A stretch of DNA of 6,064 bases. Origin: JACDAN01 sp036380355. GTDB taxonomy: Bacteria > Actinomycetota > Thermoleophilia > Gaiellales > Gaiellaceae. Every line of letters starts with the position of its first letter. The stretch's first letter is position 1. The translations under genes and the position numbers were made by a program. A model generated the notes under the pieces. That model saw nothing but the letters and a program-made list of their open reading frames with translations, did no database searches and was not told the DNA's origin. The stretch lies in the NCBI GenBank assembly GCA_036380355.1, contig DASVEW010000007.1, forward strand, positions 1 through 6,064, in the 5' to 3' direction. Of the stretch, positions 1 through 5,458 are shown piece after piece.

Positions 1-1883
1 GCGTTGACGATCGCGCCGCAGGCCATGAAGGGCAGCGCGGCCTCCGGGTTGTCCTTCCGCTTGACGAAGCCGCCGTCGAGCTCGACCTCGTCCGTCGACT
101 CGGCGCCGAGGACGGCCGCACCGATCTGGAGGATCTCCTTCGCGAGCCTCTCGGTCGCGCCCTTGACCGCGCCCAACCCGGTGACCGCGAACTGGCTCGC
201 GTACGTGCCGGAGAAGCCGGCGTGCGAGTTCCAGTAGCTGTCATGCCCAGCCCGCACGGTCACGTCGTCGGGCGAGATCCTGAGGACCTCCGCGATCACC
301 TGGGCGGCGGTGGTCTCGTGGCTCTGGCCCTGCGGCGTCGTCCCGAGGGTCGCGACGACCTCGCCGAAGATGTCCAGCTTCACCGTCGCGACCTCGTTGT
401 TGCCCGAGAACTGGAGCTCCGGGTTCACGAGCTGTGACTGGCCGAAGTTGTTCGTCCCGGAGTCGAGGGTCGATCCGATGCCGACGCCGAGCAGCCTCCC
501 GCGCGACTCCGCGTCGCGCCGCCGCTCCTCGATGGAGCCGTAGTCGATCAACGTCAGCGCCTCGTCGAGGCAGCGCGCGTAGTCGCCCGAGTCGTAGACG
601 CAGCCGTTCGGCGTCTCGTAGGGCATCTCGTCGGCGCGGATGTAGTTCCGCTTTCGGATCTCGACGGGGTCGAGGCCGAGCTCCTGGCCGACGATGTCGA
701 TGATCCGCTCGGTGAACCAGAGGTGCTGCATCCGCGAGTAACCACGGTTCGGCCCGCACGGCGACTTGTTCGTGCAGACCTGCGTGAAGTCGACGCGGAC
801 GTTGCGCCAGCGGTAGCAGCCCGGCGTGACCTGCGCCCAGATGATGCAGCCGAGGGGCTCGTACCGGGTATAGGCGCCGCAGTCGTCGATCATCCGCGCC
901 TTGAAGCCGAGCATCGTGCCGTCGGCCTTGACCGGCACCTCAACGTCGAGGAAGAACCGCTCGTTGCCGTGCGAGTTGGCCGTGTGCTGGTCGGTGCGCC
1001 ACTCCGTCCAGTTGACGGCGCGCCTCAGCTTCCGCGCGAGCAGGCACATGGCGACAAGCTGGACGTGCGTGCAGATCTTGTTGCCGAAGCCGCCGCCGAT
1101 GTCCTGCGAGACGAACCGAAGCTTGTCCATCCCGACCCGGAGCGCGGGGCCCATCATGATGATCGCGAAGCCGGGGAACTGGTTGTTCGAGTGGATCGTC
1201 CACTGCCCCGTGCCGCGGTTGTACTCGACGACCGCGCCGCTCGTCTCCAGCGGCGTCGATGAGAAACGATGGAAATGGAGCCGCTTGATCCGGACGACCT
1301 TGTCGGCCTCGGCGAGTGCGGCGTCGTAGTCGCCGTAGTCGAAGTTGCCCTGCCAGATCGTGTTGTTCGGAACCTCATCGTGGAGCTGCGCAGTGCCCGG
1401 CTCGGCGGCCCGCTCGGGGTCGAGCACCGGCTCGAGCGGCTCGTACTCGACCTCGACGAGGTCGGCCGCATCCCGCGCGAGCTCCCGCGTCGCGGCGGCG
1501 ACGGCGACGACGGGCTCGCCGACGTGGCGCACGCGCCCCACGGCGAGCGCGTAGTCCTTGAGGTCGCCGCCCGGCGGCGGGGCGATCTGGAAGAACGGAT
1601 CCGTCTCGGCCGCCACCTCCTCGCCGATCAGCGTCCCGTACACGCCCTCGAGCTCCGTCGCCTTCGAGACGTCGATGCCTGAGATCGCTGCATGCGCGTA
1701 CGGCGAGCGGACGAAGTGCACGTACGCCATCCCGTGACGCTTGACGTCGTCGACGAAGACGCCCTCGCCCTGGACGAGCCGCCGATCCTCCTTCCGCGGG
1801 ACGTTCTGGCCGATGAAGCCGGGCGCGACCTCCTGCTCCTCGACCGTGATCGGCTGGTCCCGCGTGACCGTCGTCTCGCTCAC
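1..1883 (-). CDS. Molybdopterin-binding (large) subunit of a xanthine dehydrogenase-family Mo hydroxylase, 3' end cut by window
   Basis: This is the catalytic subunit of a molybdenum hydroxylase. It would bind the Mo-molybdopterin cytosine dinucleotide cofactor and hydroxylate an organic substrate with water as oxygen source, passing electrons to the Fe-S and FAD subunits. I translated it from a GTG at 1883-1881; 627 codons are open to the window edge, against about 770-800 for the family, so roughly the last 150 residues are missing, including the expected catalytic Glu. Visible marks are an N-terminal FIGQNVPRKEDRRLVQGEG segment (a/b hammerhead domain), VRHVGEPVVAVAA, the cofactor-binding QDIGGGFGNK (about 260-269), and the active-site loop RGYSRMQ (380-386). 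That loop replaces the RCSFR of form I CO dehydrogenase, with Gly where the Cys would be, so this is not a canonical CO dehydrogenase. The GTG overlaps the stop of the Fe-S gene (GTGA) and has AAGGGGG 7 nt upstream. The family is certain; the substrate is unknown. Confidence 0.93.
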   Translation of the reverse strand, partial: MSETTVTRDQPITVEEQEVAPGFIGQNVPRKEDRRLVQGEGVFVDDVKRHGMAYVHFVRSPYAHAAISGIDVSKATELEGVYGTLIGEEVAAETDPFFQIAPPPGGDLKDYALAVGRVRHVGEPVVAVAAATRELARDAADLVEVEYEPLEPVLDPERAAEPGTAQLHDEVPNNTIWQGNFDYGDYDAALAEADKVVRIKRLHFHRFSSTPLETSGAVVEYNRGTGQWTIHSNNQFPGFAIIMMGPALRVGMDKLRFVSQDIGGGFGNKICTHVQLVAMCLLARKLRRAVNWTEWRTDQHTANSHGNERFFLDVEVPVKADGTMLGFKARMIDDCGAYTRYEPLGCIIWAQVTPGCYRWRNVRVDFTQVCTNKSPCGPNRGYSRMQHLWFTERIIDIVGQELGLDPVEIRKRNYIRADEMPYETPNGCVYDSGDYARCLDEALTLIDYGSIEERRRDAESRGRLLGVGIGSTLDSGTNNFGQSQLVNPELQFSGNNEVATVKLDIFGEVVATLGTTPQGQSHETTAAQVIAEVLRISPDDVTVRAGHDSYWNSHAGFSGTYASQFAVTGLGAVKGATERLAKEILQIGAAVLGAESTDEVELDGGFVKRKDNPEAALPFMACGAIVN

Positions 1884-2365
1884 CTGACTTCCCCCTTGGC
1901 CGCGGCGGCGATCGCCTCGACGATGTTCACGTAGCCGGTGCAGCGGCAGATGTTGCCCTGGATCGCCCGCCGGATCTCGCCGTCGGTCGGCTCGGGATTG
2001 TGGTCGAGCAGGTGCTTCGCGCTCATCAGCATTCCCGGCGTGCAATAGCCGCACTGGAGCGCATGGAACGAGCTGAAAGCCTGCTGGAGGGGGTGGAGCT
2101 CGCCGTTTGGCGCCAGCCCCTCGACGGTCTCGACGTTCGATCCGTCGGCCTGGACGGCGAGCATCATGCAGCTCTTGATCGCGACCCCGTCGACGATCAC
2201 GGTGCACGCCCCGCAGTTGCCGGTGTCGCAGCCGACGTGCGTCCCGGTCAGGTCGAGATCGTCGCGGAGGAAGTGCACGAGCAGCCGGCGCACCTCGACG
2301 TCGCGCTCGTGGCGCTCGCCGTTGATCTCGACGGAGATTCGCTGACCGCGGACCGGCTCGATCAC
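1880..2365 (-). CDS. [2Fe-2S] iron-sulfur subunit of Mo hydroxylase (CoxS-type)
   Basis: This is the small electron-transfer subunit, 161 residues and a normal length for the family. It would carry electrons from the Mo site to the FAD subunit in the cytoplasmic heterotrimer. The N-terminal plant-ferredoxin-like domain shows Cys46, Cys51, Cys54 and Cys66 (GCDTGNCGACTV, then KSC). The C-terminal helical domain shows Cys105 and Cys108 (QCGYCTPGM) and Cys140 and Cys142 (NICRCTGY). All eight ligands for two [2Fe-2S] clusters are therefore present. Gln104 is the conserved Gln next to the molybdopterin in this family. The start is GTG at 2365-2363, overlapping the TGA of the FAD subunit (GTGA), with AGAAGG 7 nt upstream. 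Its own TGA overlaps the start of the molybdopterin subunit in the same way, which implies translational coupling and fixed stoichiometry. The family call is near certain. Confidence 0.97.
   Translation of the reverse strand: MIEPVRGQRISVEINGERHERDVEVRRLLVHFLRDDLDLTGTHVGCDTGNCGACTVIVDGVAIKSCMMLAVQADGSNVETVEGLAPNGELHPLQQAFSSFHALQCGYCTPGMLMSAKHLLDHNPEPTDGEIRRAIQGNICRCTGYVNIVEAIAAAAKGEVR
1891..1897 (-). promoter_or_regulatory. Ribosome binding site of the Mo-subunit gene
   Basis: AAGGGGG on the minus strand lies inside the last codons of the Fe-S gene, 7 nt before the GTG at 1883. It supports this GTG as the true start and allows re-initiation across the GTGA overlap. Confidence 0.6.
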
Positions 2366-3168
2366 GGCGCGGCCTTCTGCACCGCGCGAACGGCGACGAT
2401 CTCAGCGAGGTGCCGGCGGTAGTCGGCCGACGCGTGGACGTCCGACGGCGGGTCGATCCCGGCCTCCGAGACCGCCTGACGCACTGCCGCCTCATCGGCG
2501 GCGGAAGACACGACCAGCGGCACGGCTGCCACGCATCCGATCGCGATCCGCGCCTGTCCGTCCCGGACTGCGGCCGCCGCGTTGGCGATACAGGTGCCGT
2601 CGTGGCCGATCGTCACCGAAGCGAAGCCGTCGCCGGCGCCGCCGGCCGCCGGAATCGTGATCTTCGTGAGCAGCTCGCCCGGTCCGACGGCGGTCATGTA
2701 GACGCCCAGGAAGAACTCGTCCGTTCCAACGGCGCGCTCGCCGTCAGTGCCGAGGATCGTCATCGTCGCGTCCAGCGCGGCGACGAGCGGCGGCAGGTGG
2801 TTCGTCGGGTCGTTGGAGCAGATGTTTCCGCCGATCGTCCCCCGGTTCCGCACCTGGACGTCCGCGATCTGCGAGGCCACCTCGCCCAGGACCGGGCGCG
2901 TCTCGCCGACCTCGGACGAGCGGATCAGCTGGGAGAGCGTGACCATCGCCCCGAGCTCGAGCCCGCCGTCTCCTGCTCGCGAGATCGTCCGAAGCTCCTC
3001 GAGGCCGTTGAGGTCGACGAGCACGTCGGGTGCGGCCGCCCGCGCCTTCATGACGTTCGTGAGCGTCTGTCCGCCGGCGAGCGCGCGGGCCCCGTCGTGA
3101 GCCGAGAGCAGTCGCACTGCGTCCTCGAGGGTCGACGGGCGTGCGTATTCGACCTCGGCGAGGAGCAT
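2362..3168 (-). CDS. FAD-binding subunit of Mo hydroxylase (CoxM-type)
   Basis: This is the medium flavoprotein subunit, 268 residues, slightly shorter than the usual 280-290. It would receive electrons from the [2Fe-2S] clusters through FAD and deliver them to an acceptor such as the quinone pool, NAD or oxygen; the sequence does not show which. The N-terminus has the family signature EYARPSTLEDAVRLL. FAD-binding motifs are ALAGGQTL (about 29-36) and RGTIGGNICSNDPTNHLPP (109-127). The C-terminal domain ends with the typical ASADYRRHLAEIVAVRAV (247-264). The ATG at 3168-3166 is chosen because it places the family N-terminus correctly. No Shine-Dalgarno sequence precedes it, which fits a leaderless mRNA from the promoter described at 3176-3205. 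It is the first gene of the FAD / Fe-S / Mo operon and overlaps the next gene by GTGA. Confidence 0.96.
   Translation of the reverse strand: MLLAEVEYARPSTLEDAVRLLSAHDGARALAGGQTLTNVMKARAAAPDVLVDLNGLEELRTISRAGDGGLELGAMVTLSQLIRSSEVGETRPVLGEVASQIADVQVRNRGTIGGNICSNDPTNHLPPLVAALDATMTILGTDGERAVGTDEFFLGVYMTAVGPGELLTKITIPAAGGAGDGFASVTIGHDGTCIANAAAAVRDGQARIAIGCVAAVPLVVSSAADEAAVRQAVSEAGIDPPSDVHASADYRRHLAEIVAVRAVQKAAP
2373..2378 (-). promoter_or_regulatory. Ribosome binding site of the [2Fe-2S] subunit gene
   Basis: AGAAGG on the minus strand lies 7 nt before the GTG at 2365, within the end of the FAD-subunit gene. It supports the GTG start and the GTGA-coupled arrangement. Confidence 0.55.
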
Positions 3169-3175
3169 GCGACTG

Positions 3176-3205
3176 ATTCAACGCATCGCGCAGCGATGTT
3201 GTCAA
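3176..3205 (-). promoter_or_regulatory. Candidate sigma70-type, leaderless promoter of the Mo hydroxylase operon
   Basis: On the minus strand a perfect -35 hexamer TTGACA (3205-3200) is followed after 18 bp by TTGAAT (3181-3176), which matches 4 of 6 positions of TATAAT. Only 7 nt separate the -10 box from the ATG at 3168. Transcription should therefore begin at or next to the A of the start codon, giving a leaderless mRNA. This agrees with the absence of a Shine-Dalgarno sequence before that gene. Leaderless genes are common in actinobacteria. The call rests on motif and spacing only. Confidence 0.55.
3184..3198. promoter_or_regulatory. Inverted repeat in promoter spacer, candidate repressor operator
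   Basis: CATCGC-GCA-GCGATG is a perfect 6-bp dyad with a 3-nt centre. Flanking CAAC (3179-3182) and GTTG (3198-3201) add further, slightly offset symmetry. The dyad fills the 18-bp spacer between the -35 and -10 boxes of the Mo hydroxylase promoter. A protein bound here would block RNA polymerase, and could also affect the divergent kynU, whose start lies about 50 bp away. No candidate regulator gene for it is visible in the window. Confidence 0.4.
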
Positions 3206-3237
3206 GAACGAACTGTCCGGCCGGCTCCGTGCCCTGT

Positions 3238-3243
3238 AGGAGA
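3238..3243 (+). promoter_or_regulatory. Shine-Dalgarno sequence of kynU
   Basis: AGGAGA lies just before the start of kynU. The AGGAG core is only 3 nt from the first GTG (3246) and 15 nt from the next in-frame GTG (3258). Neither spacing is ideal, so the exact start stays open by four codons. I see no convincing -10 box for kynU in the 77-bp divergent region. Confidence 0.5.
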
Positions 3244-3245
3244 CT

Positions 3246-4511
3246 GTGGCCGGTCGGGTGACGCTCCACCGCAGACATGCCGAGGCTCTTGACCGCGCGG
3301 ACCCGCTGGCCGGCTTCCGGGAGCGTTTTGTCCTGGCCGACCCGGAGCGCATCTATGCCGACGGGAACTCACTCGGGCGCTTGCCTCTCGAGACGGTCGA
3401 GCGGCTCGAGAAGCTCGTGCGCGAGTGGGGTGAGCGCCTCGTCGGCGGCTGGGAGGACTGGATCGAGCTGCCCGCCCGCGTGGGCGACGGGATCGGCAAG
3501 GTCATCGGGGCGCGACCCGGCGAGACACTCGCCTGCGACTCGACGACGGTCAACCTCTACAAGCTGGCCTCGGCCGCCCTCGATCTCCGACCGGAGCGCA
3601 GAGTCGTGCTCCTCGACGAGCTCGACTTCCCGACGGATCGCTACGTGCTCGAGGGCATCGCCTCGAGCCGCGGCCTCGAGCTGCGACGCATGACCACCGA
3701 TCCGGTAGAGGGCCCGACGGCGGATGACGTGACCCGGGCGGCGCGCGCACGCGATGTGGCGCTCGTCACCCTCTCCCACGTCTCGTACCGCAGCGGTGCG
3801 CTGGCCGACCTGCCGGCGATCACCGAAGCCGCTCACGACGCCGGCGCCCTGATGCTCTGGGACCTGAGCCACTCCGCCGGGGCCGTCCCCGTTCGCCTCT
3901 CGGAGAGCGGCGCCGACCTCGCAGTCGGCTGCACGTACAAGTACCTCAACGCCGGCCCCGGGGCTCCTGCGTTCCTCTTCGTCCGCGCCGACCTCCAGGA
4001 GCGAATGCGCTCGCCGGTTTGGGGATGGTTCGGCCAGCGCGACCAGTTCAGGATGGGAGCGCGCTACGAGCCCGCGTCGGGAATCGAGCGCTTCCTCGCC
4101 GGAACGCCGCCCATCCTCGGCCTCACCGCGGTGCAGGCGGGCGTCGAGCTGGTCCTCGAGGCGGGGCTCGAGCGCCTCCGCGAGAAGGCGATCGGGCTGA
4201 CGGAGCTCCTTGTCGCGCTGCACGCCGAGCGCCTCCGGCCGCTCGGCTTTGGATTGAACACGCCACGGAATCCGGCGCGCCGCGGGGCGCATGTCGCCGT
4301 CCGGCACGAGGACGGCTGGCGCCTCTGCCGCGCGCTCATCGAGCGCGCCGCCGTGATTCCCGACTTCCGACCGCCCGACACGGTGCGGCTCGGCTTCGCG
4401 CCGCTCTACAGCCGCTTCGTCGACGTCTGGGACGCAGTCGACCGACTGGCCCGGCTCGTGGAGACAGGCGAGTACCGCCAGGTGGAGGCCGGCCCGGCGC
4501 GGGTGACGTGA
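3246..4511 (+). CDS. kynU: Kynureninase (PLP-dependent, EC 3.7.1.3)
   Basis: This cytoplasmic PLP enzyme of fold type I would hydrolyse L-kynurenine to anthranilate and L-alanine in tryptophan catabolism. At 421 residues it has full family length. Visible motifs in order are YADGNSLGRLP near the N-terminus; DSTTVNLYK (98-106), the PLP phosphate region; DLSHSAGAVPV (206-216), with Asp206 for the pyridine nitrogen and His209; CTYKYLNAGPGAPAF, with Tyr231 and Lys232, the Schiff-base lysine; GWFGQ (260-264); GIERFLAGTPPIL; and the C-terminal VRLGFAPLYSRFVDVWDAV with the substrate-binding Arg region. The His of the usual GWFGH motif is Gln264 here, so a related PLP hydrolase of altered specificity is possible. 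The gene is transcribed away from the Mo hydroxylase operon and ends before a strong hairpin. The start is GTG 3246, with GTG 3258 as the alternative. Confidence 0.9.
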   Translation: MAGRVTLHRRHAEALDRADPLAGFRERFVLADPERIYADGNSLGRLPLETVERLEKLVREWGERLVGGWEDWIELPARVGDGIGKVIGARPGETLACDSTTVNLYKLASAALDLRPERRVVLLDELDFPTDRYVLEGIASSRGLELRRMTTDPVEGPTADDVTRAARARDVALVTLSHVSYRSGALADLPAITEAAHDAGALMLWDLSHSAGAVPVRLSESGADLAVGCTYKYLNAGPGAPAFLFVRADLQERMRSPVWGWFGQRDQFRMGARYEPASGIERFLAGTPPILGLTAVQAGVELVLEAGLERLREKAIGLTELLVALHAERLRPLGFGLNTPRNPARRGAHVAVRHEDGWRLCRALIERAAVIPDFRPPDTVRLGFAPLYSRFVDVWDAVDRLARLVETGEYRQVEAGPARVT

Positions 4512-4580
4512 CCAGGAGTGCGAGCGAGACTGCCCCTCGTCGAAGGCGGACAGCTCGGCGCTCCGGCCTCGCCCAATGCT

Positions 4581-4616
4581 GAACACGCGGGTGCCCACAC
4601 GAGCACCCGCGTGTTC
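4581..4616. terminator. Strong hairpin between convergent genes, probable bidirectional terminator
   Basis: GAACACGCGGGTGC (4581-4594) and GCACCCGCGTGTTC (4603-4616) are perfect 14-bp complements around an 8-nt loop. The hairpin lies 69 nt after the kynU stop and 16 nt beyond the end of the convergent gene that stops at 4633, so it can serve both. No T tract follows on either strand, which is frequent for actinobacterial hairpin terminators. The rest of 4512-4632 holds nothing else I can recognise. Confidence 0.7.
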
Positions 4617-4632
4617 CCAAGCGGTCGCAGGG

Positions 4633-5100
4633 CTAGTCGTCTGCTCCCCGAACGCGCCCGGTGTCGATCGCGGTCAAGGCCCCCGTGTTCTGGTCCGTGA
4701 CGGCCTTCAGTCGGCCTTTCCCTTCGAGATCCTCGTACGCGCCTGTCCCGCCGATGACGCTCCAGCGCGCGCGGGCGACGTGGACGGGGCTGCCAAGCGG
4801 CCCGGTGACGCCGCGCAGCTTGAGCGTGAATGAGCCTTTCGAGCCGACGAACGTGTTCGTCGCCTCGAATCGCGCCTCGTCCCCCTTCGGGACGAACGAG
4901 GTCACATCGGCGCTCGCAGTGCCGCTGTCGGTGATGGCGCAGCAGGCGGCGAAGGTCCCGACGGCGTGGGTCGAGCTCGTGAAGTCGAGCCGGACGCCGA
5001 TCGCCACACGTTGATCCCGTCCATGTGATGCGGCGAGCGGAACGACGAGGCCTGCGACGAGCAGGACCACCGCCGCGGCCAGTAGCAGCCGCTTCTTCAT
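4633..5100 (-). CDS. Secreted small protein with predicted beta-barrel fold (allene-oxide-cyclase-barrel-like)
   Basis: Protein of 155 residues. The N-terminus (MKKR, then a hydrophobic stretch of leucines, valines and alanines to about residue 24, ending PLAAS) is a clear Sec signal peptide with likely cleavage after Ala24. The mature part alternates beta-prone segments and ends with SVIGGTGAYEDLEGKGRL (114-131) and a following strand. This pattern is seen in small secreted proteins of the allene oxide cyclase / dirigent barrel type. That link is by pattern only; the biochemical function is unknown. Cys53 and Cys54 are adjacent (AACCAITDSG) and are the only mature cysteines, suggesting a metal or redox role. 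The ATG at 5100 has AGGAGG 4 nt upstream and overlaps the TGA of the DUF4242-like gene (ATGA), so the two are co-translated. Confidence 0.85.
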   Translation of the reverse strand: MKKRLLLAAAVVLLVAGLVVPLAASHGRDQRVAIGVRLDFTSSTHAVGTFAACCAITDSGTASADVTSFVPKGDEARFEATNTFVGSKGSFTLKLRGVTGPLGSPVHVARARWSVIGGTGAYEDLEGKGRLKAVTDQNTGALTAIDTGRVRGADD

Positions 5101-5393
5101 GATGCCTCCTCTCGTGATGGTGAGGTGCTCCCGTGCGGCGTGACAGGCATCGCCTCCACGACGTGTTCGAACGGGAGCCCGGCGCGCCGGCCAACCTCGG
5201 TCACCAGGGCGGGGGACTCCGCCTCGAAGGCGTGAAAGCAGATCTCGTCCTCGGGCACGAAAGTCGAGCGGACATGGCGCAGCCCCATCCCCTCGGCGGC
5301 GAGCTCCTTCGCCGCACGTCGAACCCGAGCGATCGCTTCGTCCAGAGCGGCGCCCGACCGAGGTGCATAGGACTCGACGAGGTAGGTCGGCAT
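5097..5393 (-). CDS. DUF4242-like small protein (SCO4226-type ferredoxin-like fold)
   Basis: Protein of 98 residues without signal peptide, so probably cytoplasmic. The opening MPTYLVESYAPR, a helix rich in Ala, Arg and Glu (17-35), a strand LRHVRSTFVPEDEICFHAF (38-56) and a second helix before GLPFEHVVEAM (72-82) give the beta-alpha-beta pattern of the DUF4242 family. One characterised relative, SCO4226 of Streptomyces, binds nickel; I cannot say this one does, but His40, Cys52, His54 and His77 are possible ligands. The ATG at 5393 is preferred because it begins the conserved domain. An extension to 5708 would run through the LuxR coding region. Only a weak GAGG lies upstream, compatible with leaderless translation. 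The last codon overlaps the secreted-protein gene. The tail after residue 83 is Ser/Pro-rich and not conserved-looking. Confidence 0.82.
   Translation of the reverse strand: MPTYLVESYAPRSGAALDEAIARVRRAAKELAAEGMGLRHVRSTFVPEDEICFHAFEAESPALVTEVGRRAGLPFEHVVEAMPVTPHGSTSPSREEAS
5105..5110 (-). promoter_or_regulatory. Shine-Dalgarno sequence of the secreted-protein gene
   Basis: AGGAGG, a full consensus, lies 4 nt before the ATG at 5100 and inside the 3' end of the preceding gene. It fixes the start of the secreted protein. Confidence 0.7.
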
Positions 5394-5400
5394 GACCTCG

Positions 5401-5406
5401 ACGCTA
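5401..5406 (-). promoter_or_regulatory. Possible -10 box for the DUF4242 / secreted-protein operon
   Basis: TAGCGT on the minus strand keeps the T-A-N-N-N-T form and lies exactly 7 nt before the ATG at 5393. This is the same spacing as at the Mo hydroxylase promoter, and predicts another leaderless start. There is no good -35 hexamer, as expected for an activator-dependent promoter. The evidence is weak on its own. Confidence 0.3.
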
Positions 5407-5430
5407 GGCGCCGGCGGCTCGGGAGGAAAC

Positions 5431-5443
5431 GGGGAAATTCCCC
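5431..5443. promoter_or_regulatory. Palindrome GGGGAAATTCCCC, candidate LuxR-family activator site
   Basis: The 13-bp dyad has 6-bp arms around a single base. It stands out as an A/T-centred block in G+C-rich DNA, in the 65-bp gap between the LuxR gene and the DUF4242-like gene. It is centred about 44 bp upstream of the DUF4242 start codon, or of the predicted leaderless transcription start. That is where a class II activator overlaps the -35 region. With a 1-nt centre it cannot fold into a hairpin, so it is not a terminator. Confidence 0.5.
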
Positions 5444-5458
5444 TGACTTTTCGTCGCG

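Noticed and set aside
241..1471. Several minus-strand frames of 60-170 codons within the Mo-subunit region
   Set aside because: They are out of frame with the continuous 627-codon Mo-subunit reading frame and are full of Arg/Ser/Pro; no frameshift is needed to explain the region.
1..3168. Annotation of the operon as aerobic CO dehydrogenase (coxMSL)
   Set aside because: Gene order fits, but the active-site loop has no cysteine for the Mo-Cu centre, so the gene symbols are withheld.
2410..3261. A 283-codon open frame on the plus strand opposite the FAD-subunit gene
   Set aside because: The translation is Arg/Asp/Val-rich low-complexity sequence, as expected for the antisense of a G+C-rich gene; the minus strand carries the FAD-subunit motifs.
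3369..4598. A 409-codon open frame on the minus strand opposite kynU
   Set aside because: It mirrors kynU in strongly G/C-biased DNA; its translation is rich in Arg, Glu and Ala without any recognisable domain, while the plus strand has complete kynureninase motifs.
5431..5443. The GGGGAAATTCCCC palindrome as terminator of the LuxR gene
   Set aside because: With a single central base it cannot form a stable hairpin loop in RNA; a protein-binding site is more plausible.
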